From positions 5,068,593 through 5,132,592 of the forward strand of contig OZ021725.1 in assembly GCA_963978545.1 (NCBI GenBank): a stretch of DNA of 64,000 nucleotides. Reading direction: 5' to 3'. This DNA comes from Linyphia triangularis (lineage: Eukaryota; Arthropoda; Arachnida; Araneae; Linyphiidae). Below the pieces are notes generated by a model that did not search any database, had not been told where the DNA came from, and saw only the letters and a program-made list of their open reading frames with translations. Below are positions 58,312 through 64,000 of the stretch, one piece after another. The position numbers were made by a program, and so were the translations under genes. Position 1 is the stretch's first letter. Each line of letters opens with the position of its first letter.

Positions 58312-61300
58312 TTAAATCGATAATAATTAAAGATACATATATTTGTGTGCCCGGCCCCCGAAAAGCTCCAATACAAGTAATACGGCCCGTCTCTAAAAGT
58401 TAGTGGCCAACGCTGGTCTAGAAATAAAATAAATATCGCTCTGGCAACCTAACTTCTTCCTAATTCAGCAAAACTTTTCCATTTATTTTCTCAGAATCTA
58501 ATACAAGCTAAGACCCTTGCGCAAAAACTAAGCCACAAACTAAAAGTGACTTTCGGATCCTACTAAGAGTGTGAGAACCTCACTTTTGACAAAAACTTGA
58601 CATTTCGCATTTGTTCCTAATAACCTTGAAATTATCATGACTATTTCAATTTTAATAGTTTAATTATAATGAAAATATTGTTGGCAACAGCTTTACAAAT
58701 TTCAAAGGTCGACTGGAAGCAAAAAGAAAAAAAAAATCAAAACATGATTAACGCAAAGTTAAAATGGGCAAACTCGACGGTAGTTAAGACTTCCCAGTGT
58801 CACACCTCACTGCCTTGATGTATATTTCAAGGTGCTCTCTCTCACATGATTAGGATTTATGCAAAAAACTAGGGGTGTGGAACATCGCACAACTTTGAAT
58901 TACACAATAATACTGATGTCAATTTGTGTCATTTACAGTTTTTATATTTTCATCATTTATTTAGTAAAAATGACCAGTTTGGCGATATTTTTTATCATTA
59001 TTCTTGTATGGATCTTGGGGGGGGGGGAACCTTTGCCAAATAGGTGGCGATATACAGTCAGTCACAAAAATCTACATACACTGATCAAAATAAAGGTTTC
59101 TCAAAAAGCAATTAAATTTCAATTTTAAAAATCATATCACTCCTTCAGTTTTCTCTAAAAAAATGTGTTTTCCATAATAAAAATATTCAGAAATAATAAT
59201 TTCTAGGTAATTTTGTGATTTGTATAGTAATTATCAAGTCGCAAAAGTCTGCATACACCTGATTGGCGGACGGGAAAAAATTGCATACGAAGTTATTTTG
59301 GAAGATTGTCTTAGTTTGAGGTTACATGTTTCGTTATCTATTCTAATCTTCATTTCCCGAGATTTTTTGACATTGTAACTTCAACAAAATGAGTCAGGGA
59401 ACGAAAACACCTTTAGAACTTCGAAATATGATAGTAAGAATGAAATGTGAAAAGAAATTTTATGCAGAAATTGCAAAAATTGCAAAAAAAAGTCGGTCAG
59501 CTGTTCAAACAATCTACAGAAATTATGTTATGCGTGGAAATGTGCTTAACAAATATCGATGTGGTCGTCCAAGGAAGCTTAATGATCGTGATGCAAGAAC
59601 CGTAGTAAGAAAAGTGAAGAAAAATCCGAAAATTAGTGCTCCAAAATTAGCGAATCAAATTGCCACAGCTAGTGGAAAGAAAGTGCATCCAGAAACTGTT
59701 CAACTGTTCGGAGAATTCTTCGATCAGCCGGCTATAATGGTAGAGTTTCTAGACCTAAACGAATCATTTCCATCTACTAACAAACAAAAGAGACTTGATT
59801 TTGCTTCTGCGCATCATATTGACCAAGATTTTAATTTTTGGAAAACAGTTGTTTTTACAGACGAGAGTAAGTTCAACGTGTTCGGGAGTGATGGAAATCT
59901 GGAGGAAAAAAAAACACAGAAATGAATCCCGAGAATTAGACTCCAACTGTGAAACACTGTGGAGGTGGTTTGGGGAGCAATGGCGGCCGCTGGAGTGGGC
60001 AATTTATTGTTTATCGATGGCATAATGAATCGATTTGAATACCTGAAGATTTTGCAAGCCAATCTACTTCCATCGGTTCGAAAATTGGGACTTGGGAACA
60101 ACTTTGTCTTCCAGCAAGACAATGACCCAAAACATACAGCTAAGATTGTTAAGGAATGGCTACTCTATAAAACGCCTAAACAGCTCCATTCGCCGCCACA
60201 GTCCCCAGACCTTAATCCCATCGAGCACCTTTGGGAGGAAGTTGATAGGAGAGTTCGGGAGCAATCGGTAACAAGCAAGGAAACCCTAAAGAAGGCAATA
60301 GAGCTTGCATGGTCTCAAATTACACCTGAGACGACAAAAAATCTGGTTTTGTCGATGCCAAACCGAATTCAGGCAGTTGTTACTTCAAAGGGAGGTCCTA
60401 CAAAGTATTAATGTTACATTTTTTTGGCATTTAATTCTGAAAGTTTGTATTGTTCTGTCTCTGTATGTAGACTTTTGTGACTATATAATTTAATATGTTG
60501 TTAATTTTTGTTATATTTTAACGAATTTGTTCATAATTTTTTTTTTTGTTAGATATGAGTTATTATCCAAGATGTTAACGAAAATAAAGTTGTATATTCA
60601 AAAATATGAGTAAAGTGCTAGATCTGCGAAAATTAGCGAGTGTATGTAGACTTTTGTGATTGACTGTACTTTTCAATAATTCTTATTTTATCCTTTCTTA
60701 TATGTGAAACTGAGAAGAGAGGAGAAAAAATGATCGTTGATGAGGTATGCTCAAGCAAATAGAGGTCTGTGTTAAAGGCATTCGTTTTTCAACTTTATAA
60801 GCCATTAAAGTATTTTTACGGGAATTTCGGAGGTGGCGATACTGAGAGCACCTTACGAGGCATTACCACAGCGAATTTTGGACAAAATCATTAGAGCCGT
60901 TTTTCAGTAAACATGATTGCATGACAAACATGATTTTTTCAATGGTAGCTACCTTATGTCATACGCGATTTTGACGAAAACCTTAATAGTGGGTCCCTGT
61001 GCCCTCACCAACCAGCACACCAAATTTGAACATCGTAGGTCACTTTGTTCGGGAATTATGCTGACCACAGGCACACACACAGACAGACATTTTTTCTAGA
61101 TCACTTTTTTGAAATCAGGATGTTCCAAAACGTGGAGAAATGCAAAAAAAAAATTACCGTATACTGTACTTTCATTACCCTATGTATGCATATGAATAAT
61201 TGAAAGTAAAAAAAAAGAAGATTCGACTCACAAAATGAGGCAGACGCAGACAGCTGATAGTATTGAACAAACTCCGTTTTCTTGCTTGACGGTCGTCTCA

Positions 61301-61532
61301 ACAAATTGGCCGCAGTTGGCGCAAGCAACGCGCATTGGCACATGCCAGAATTCAGGACTCGCTACTGTGTTCTCTGTCGTCATCAGGGTTTCTGTAAGTA
61401 AATAAAAATAAATGATCCCCATGACATAAATCATTGCTGTTCTCTAACTATAACTTCTGAATAATGCATGCTTGGTTACTGACTTGAAGTCGAAGAAGGC
61501 TTAGCAATCCTACCAGAGATCTGTATTAGCAT
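54489..61532 (-). CDS. LITAF-domain protein, gene A
   Basis: Exons on the minus strand: candidate 61532-61514 (MLIQIS, phase 1), 61391-61232, and 54591-54489. With that start the product is 93 residues. Layout: short polar N-terminus with TENTVASPEFWHVP, first knuckle CANC, spacer ETTVKQENG, hydrophobic CSILSAVCVCLIF running into CPCFWVPLVIP, second knuckle HYCPNC, end LLGRYRIL. It is a second full LITAF domain, cysteine-richer in the membrane segment than gene B. The 6.6-kb intron 2 holds the 89-bp array, hAT and Tc1 elements. Exons 2 and 3 are solid; the first exon is only a candidate. Same strand and order as genes B and C, so the three arose by tandem duplication. Confidence 0.75.
54801..56623. 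mobile_element. TIR element with internal 89-bp tandem array
   Basis: Ends are inverted: GAGTGGCGAACGCGCACCAC (54804) and, inverted at 56601-56620, GAGTGAAGAACGCGCGCCAC. Between them about 18 units of 89 bp (54915-56540) run through 'cctatggagcttattgtaat', 'gatcaactgctgtgg', 'tctgtcgcttgtggtgctca', 'gacccttagcgaaacatgcag' (approximate). A variant with 'acgctcttaccc' appears four times. The first and last units are more diverged and blend into the ends, so the array grew within the element. No coding capacity. Intron 2 of gene A. Confidence 0.75.
56778..57160. mobile_element. Fold-back element F1, half copy
   Basis: Right half only, starting 'cttacttgcatctttcacaaa' (approximate) and ending TCTCGGACTA as in 4695-5354. 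Left arm missing. Confidence 0.65.
57537..57717 (-). mobile_element. SINE family 1 nested in hAT element
   Basis: Full-length, flanked by AAAAGTGATTT (57526-57536 and 57718-57728). Confidence 0.85.
57962..58140 (-). mobile_element. SINE family 2 nested in hAT element
   Basis: Second copy of the element at 46615-46798; 'ttcgaacccgg' B box and 'aaccaacca'-type tail. Flanks CTTTTTCAGACTT / CTTTTTAGACTT are a near-perfect duplication. Confidence 0.75.
58560..59050 (+). repeat. Dispersed repeat R6, copy 2
   Basis: Inverted partner of 52680-53080, with 'ggggtgtggaacatcgcac' and the G run at about 59018-59027. An 89-codon frame here has no domain. Confidence 0.4.
59055..60666 (+). mobile_element. 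Tc1-type element, complete but inactive
   Basis: 1612 bp flanked by TA (59053-59054, 60667-60668); ends start CAGTCAGTCACAAAA at the left and CAGTCAATCACAAAA inverted at the right. Each end carries two copies of the transposase-site-like block: GTCACAAAAATCTACATAC (59064 region) and GTCGCAAAAGTCTGCATAC (about 59237), mirrored by GTATGTAGACTTTTGTGAC (about 60465) and GTATGTAGACTTTTGTGAT (about 60641). That is the IR/DR arrangement. Length fits the family. Confidence 0.85.
59389..60411 (+). pseudogene. Tc1 transposase pseudogene
   Basis: Starts MSQGTKTPLELRNMIVRMK with a paired-like HTH and the GRPRK linker motif (YRCGRPRKLNDRDART). After HPETVQ the frame slips (about 59705) and slips back near 59770; the next block has WKTVVFTDESKFNVFGSDG with the first catalytic D. 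A second break occurs at the A run near 59906-59914 with an in-frame TAG near 59937, and a small deletion precedes VVWGAMAAAGVGNL. The rest is open: FQQDNDPKHTA (second D) and SPDLNPIEHLWEEVDR (third residue E, DD34E type), ending SKGGPTKY. All three catalytic residues are present but the frame is broken several times. Confidence 0.85.
60715..61210 (+). repeat. Dispersed repeat R1, copy 3
   Basis: Longest match to 891-1385, ending 'actttcattaccctatgtatg' (approximate) then 'aattgaaagtaaaa'. Its end lies about 20 bp from the exon 2 donor of gene A. Confidence 0.55.
61232..61391 (-). CDS. LITAF gene A, exon 2
   Basis: 160 nt between acceptor ..tatttacttacag and donor GTGAGT on the minus strand. 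Two bases complete a phase-1 codon, then TLMTTENTVASPEFWHVP, MRVACANCGQFVETTVKQEN, GVCSILSAVCVCLI, ending TT (phase 2). Holds the first zinc half-site CANC and the start of the membrane segment. Confidence 0.88.
61514..61532 (-). CDS. LITAF gene A, candidate first coding exon
   Basis: ATG CTA ATA CAG ATC TCT G followed by a GTAGGA donor: phase 1, as required. Resembles the candidate start of gene C (MLSI). The donor is weaker than those of the other genes and the TA MITE lies 16 bp upstream, so the choice is tentative. Another phase-compatible ATG..GTAAAT pair near 63447-63395 is an alternative. Confidence 0.3.
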
Positions 61533-61547
61533 CTTCTCTCCAAACTA

Positions 61548-61902
61548 TACTAAACTCCCACTTAACTTGACAACACTAGACAGTAAGTAGATCCTCATCG
61601 GGCTCATAAGCAATTCATCCATTTTGGCGACGTCAAGACAAAATGCTCGCCAAACCTTATAGCCTTTTGTTCGACAACGAGAAGAACAGAAATACTATAT
61701 CATACCCCAACCTCCTCCCCACATTCTTCTCCCGTCCTACTAGCCTCGCCAAGAAAAATATCATGCTAGAAAGCTCAGCCCAGCAACCCTGTAGAGAACA
61801 AAAGGACATACGGTTTGGAGAGCATTACGTCTACACGCCACCAAAATAGATCAATCTACCTTCTAGTGATATTAAGTTAAGATGGAATTTAGGAGTTCAG
61901 GA
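61548..61902. mobile_element. TA-flanked palindromic MITE, copy 4 (diverged, with loop insert)
   Basis: About 355 bp. Outer arms match the other copies poorly but recognisably (TACTAAACTCCCACTTAACT; right arm GATGGAATTTAGGAG..). Roughly 115 extra bases sit at the loop between 'ttttgttc' and 'ccctgtagagaacaaaagg'. The unoccupied site is seen in the second segment copy near 62345 (..gaaCTAGttag..), which shows a TA target. Confidence 0.65.
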
Positions 61903-62244
61903 TAGTTAGCGTATGTTTACAACCATGGCCAACCTATAATATAGCATAGATGAGGAGGGGAGAGTATTCAATTGGCTTTCCTCTACTTGCAGAACAGAAA
62001 CCGCTAAAAAACTATCCAGAAGTAAATGGAAATCAGTGAGTTGCTGTTGGCTGTATTAGAACTTATGCAAAAATACGTCCCAGTCAACTGCTATATTAGC
62101 GAGGAAATGAAATACTCTTTGCAGTTATTTTATTGAATGTAAAATTCGAATTGTTTTGTGATTATTCACAAGCTTGTCCCAATCGATGCCAAGTGATTAA
62201 AATCCACTTAAAATAACGCCCTGCCTTAAGGTCACTAATCTGTA

Positions 62245-62480
62245 ACTGCAACTTCCGGATAGTGCATGCTTGGTTATTGACTTCAAGTCGAAGAAGGCTA
62301 AACAATCACCATAGAGATCTATATCAGCAACTTCCCCTCGAACTAGTTAGAATATGTTTGTAACCATGGACAACCTATAATGGGGAAATAGGGAGAAGTA
62401 TTAATTTGGATTTATCTGCTTGCAGAGCAGAGAGCGAAATAAGCTATCCAGAAGTTGTAATTAGCTATCCAGAAGTTGTA
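62245..62480. repeat. Duplicated segment, second copy (empty site)
   Basis: See 61440-62040. No MITE here. It ends with a short local duplication 'agctatccagaagttgta' (twice, 62444-62480). Confidence 0.6.
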
Positions 62481-62539
62481 TTTAGTGCTAAAAGTTATAA
62501 GATACCTATCTGGTATCGTTTGAGACTTCTTGAAGCTTT

Positions 62540-62680
62540 TGTGGATTAAGGGAGTCGAACCAAGGACTCCTAGATCCGTAGACAGATACTCTACCGCTAT
62601 GCTAAAGAGTACTCCAGTGCATAGAGGCTTTTTCTGTTATTTGAAGTCGTCACCTACACGAGACCACCACATAGCCCCTT
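62540..62680 (-). repeat. tRNA-like repeat, family 3, copy 1
   Basis: On the minus strand: A-box-like 'agcatagcggtagagtatctg' (approximate), 'tctacggatctaggagtcc', B box 'ggttcgactccc', preceded by 'cactggagtactcttt' and 'gtctcgtgtaggtgacgact'. The acceptor stem does not pair, so it is a tRNA-derived repeat or pseudogene rather than a working tRNA. Confidence 0.55.
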
Positions 62681-62872
62681 CCCAGTCAGTCGCGGAGGGA
62701 GCGAACGATTGAGTTGCTTGCATGTGAGTTGAGTGCATTGCGTTTTGGCAGTGAGTCGACAGAGGCTGCTTGCTGAATTGATAATGTGAAGATCGTACAG
62801 TAATTTCAGAAGGCGCCGATAGATGGCAGCATGATTCAGTTGTCCGGTAGTCACCAATGAAGCGTTTGTAGC

Positions 62873-63000
62873 TTACGGGAGTTGTACCAGGGCCTCCTAG
62901 ATCCGTAAACAGATACTCTACCGCTATGCAAAAGAATACTGCAGTGCATAGAAGCTTTATCTGTTATTTGAAATCGTTAAGTACACGAGACCCCCACATT
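62873..63000 (-). repeat. tRNA-like repeat, family 3, copy 2
   Basis: Matches 62540-62680 with scattered changes; here the B box is 'ggtacaactcc', so it is more degraded. Confidence 0.5.
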
Positions 63001-63450
63001 CTTATATAATGCGGAGAATCTCAAAGCATGTATGTGACATGTTTCCCGATTTCGCTAAAAGACTGAAAGGCACCAACATTCAAGGAAATCATTTTAAACA
63101 GTGGTGTACTCTATGTTGAACCAATAGGATAGGTTTTGGTGACACAGCGTGAGGTTTTGATCTTGTACCATTTTCGATCACTTGGTAGGATGTCATATAT
63201 ATTACCATACGATTATGTAATATGTAAATCACGTGACCGAAAAAGTATTCGTTTTCAAGTGAAGATTTCAGTAGTTTTGTGATACGTGACACAAAATTTT
63301 TAAAGTTTGTAATTTTACAATAAAGGCTTAGAAGTTAAAAATCGATTTATTATGTAGTAACATTTTTGAAAATTCAAAAAAAAAAATCATTTACCTTTTA
63401 GACTAATAAAACAATTTATTTTTTTAAATGGGGCAAATTTCATTCACAGC
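63001..63450. other. Spacer
   Basis: No recognised gene. A 67-codon minus frame at 63089-63292 has no domain. Confidence 0.3.
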
Positions 63451-63599
63451 CTTGGAACTATTCACTTTTAGGTCCACTTTGGAAGGGACATACAATGTTT
63501 ATGCAGAAGAGAAAAGCTAGATTCCTCATTGTACAGTACTCAAAAAAAAATCCGAACGATGGCTATATCTTCGGTTCTAAATATGGTAGAATCTTGCGG

Positions 63600-64000
63600 T
63601 TTGCACCAAAATGTTTTTATGCCTAGTCCAAAAAAAAAAATTCTTAGGGGCTGTATACTAAGTAAATTTAACTCTAGCTTTAAAAATTTCAATACAAACC
63701 ACTATTTTTATGTTTTCATTCGATTCAGAATACTTCGTTTACCCTAGATACCAAATTTCAGCTCATTATGCTCATAAACATGTCACTTATGAGCGAAAAT
63801 GTTTTGGCCGATCTTGTGGGCAAATTTCTTTAAACCGGGGAAGAAGCAAACATTTTGAGTGCTTCAAGATGTATCACGGTCCCTTAAAGTGAGCTTTTTT
63901 TTTGCATTTTTGCTAAAATATTGAGAACCTAAAGTCAAAATGGAAGGGAAAAAACTCTGAGGGGTTTTCGACCATAATAGTTCTAATGGAAGCAAAAAAA
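63600..64000 (+). repeat. Dispersed repeat R5, copy 2
   Basis: Inverted relative to 9700-10080 and cut by the window edge. Confidence 0.5.

Larger units (their letters stand above)
57411..58415. mobile_element. hAT element (non-autonomous) with nested SINEs
   Basis: 1005 bp with a perfect 8-bp duplication GTCTAGAA (57403-57410, 58416-58423). The left end CAGTGTCAGCCACTAGGCGGCC pairs with the inverted right end CAGCGTTGGCCACTAACTTT; subterminal CGGCCCGC motifs are typical of hAT elements. A family 1 SINE (57537-57717), a family 2 SINE (57962-58140) and a TA run (58275-58309) lie inside. No transposase frame. Intron 2 of gene A. Confidence 0.8.
61440..62040. repeat. Duplicated segment, first copy (with MITE inserted)
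   Basis: Shares with 62245-62480: 'gcatgcttggtta.tgactt.aagtcgaagaaggct', 'aacaatc' type block, 'agagatct.tat..agca', 'atgtttacaaccatgg.caacctataat', 'tat.tgcttgcagagcagag' and 'ctatccagaag'. The copies are about 0.8 kb apart and diverged. Confidence 0.6.

Noticed and set aside
63395..63447. Alternative first exon for LITAF gene A (ATG with a GTAAAT donor, phase 1)
   Set aside because: Phase fits, but it is further away, in low-complexity A/T sequence, and gives a longer start unlike genes B and C; kept only as an alternative.

Overview
The window looks like repeat-dense nuclear DNA from an animal, most probably an arthropod. The reasons are small intron-split LITAF-domain exons, tRNA-derived SINEs, Ty3/gypsy-type LTR elements, Tc1, pogo/Tigger and hAT elements, many MITEs, long microsatellites and AT-rich spacer. 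Nothing bacterial, organellar or rRNA-like was seen. A spider-like genome is a guess from overall character, not a demonstration.

The only host genes I can support are three small LITAF-domain (zinc-ribbon, membrane-inserting) genes in tandem on the minus strand. Gene A (right): exon 3 at 54489-54591, exon 2 at 61232-61391, candidate first exon 61514-61532. Gene B (middle) is complete, 96 codons: exons 31759-31861, 42932-43097 and 45111-45144. Gene C (left): exon 2 at 3048-3216, candidate first exon 8554-8595, last exon beyond the left edge. All share one gene structure: a tiny first coding exon ending in phase 1, a middle exon with the first CxxC knuckle ending in phase 2, and (genes A and B) a last coding exon of exactly 103 nt with the HYCPxC knuckle. 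A possible decayed last exon lies at about 23.3 kb.

Everything else is mobile or tandem DNA. 1-8.6 kb: gene C with a solo LTR and several MITEs. 9-19 kb: AT-rich spacer, two large microsatellites, SINEs, TTAA elements. 19.5-23 kb: two adjacent satellites of about 163 and 164/157 bp. 23.9-27.6 kb: LTR retrotransposon copy 1. 28.5-31.4 kb: an array of 165/170-bp units. 31.8-42.9 kb: the giant second intron of gene B, holding LTR retrotransposon copy 2, an AT minisatellite, a solo LTR and a Tigger-like element filled with about 95-bp repeats. 43-54 kb: gene B 5' part, MITEs, a SINE tetramer and a transposase pseudogene split by a MITE. 54.5-61.4 kb: gene A, whose large intron holds an 89-bp array, a hAT element with nested SINEs and a dead Tc1 element. 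61.4-64 kb: a duplicated segment, a second tRNA-like repeat and a dispersed repeat.

Three patterns stand out. Several different DNA elements carry internal tandem expansions, and for at least two of them the repeat unit can be traced to the element itself. LTRs of two families carry 5-bp-phased nGAAn arrays (heat-shock-element-like) just upstream of a TATA box. Many insertions have readable target-site duplications (TA, TTAA, 4 bp, 8 bp, 9-14 bp), which makes their classes and nesting order unusually clear.
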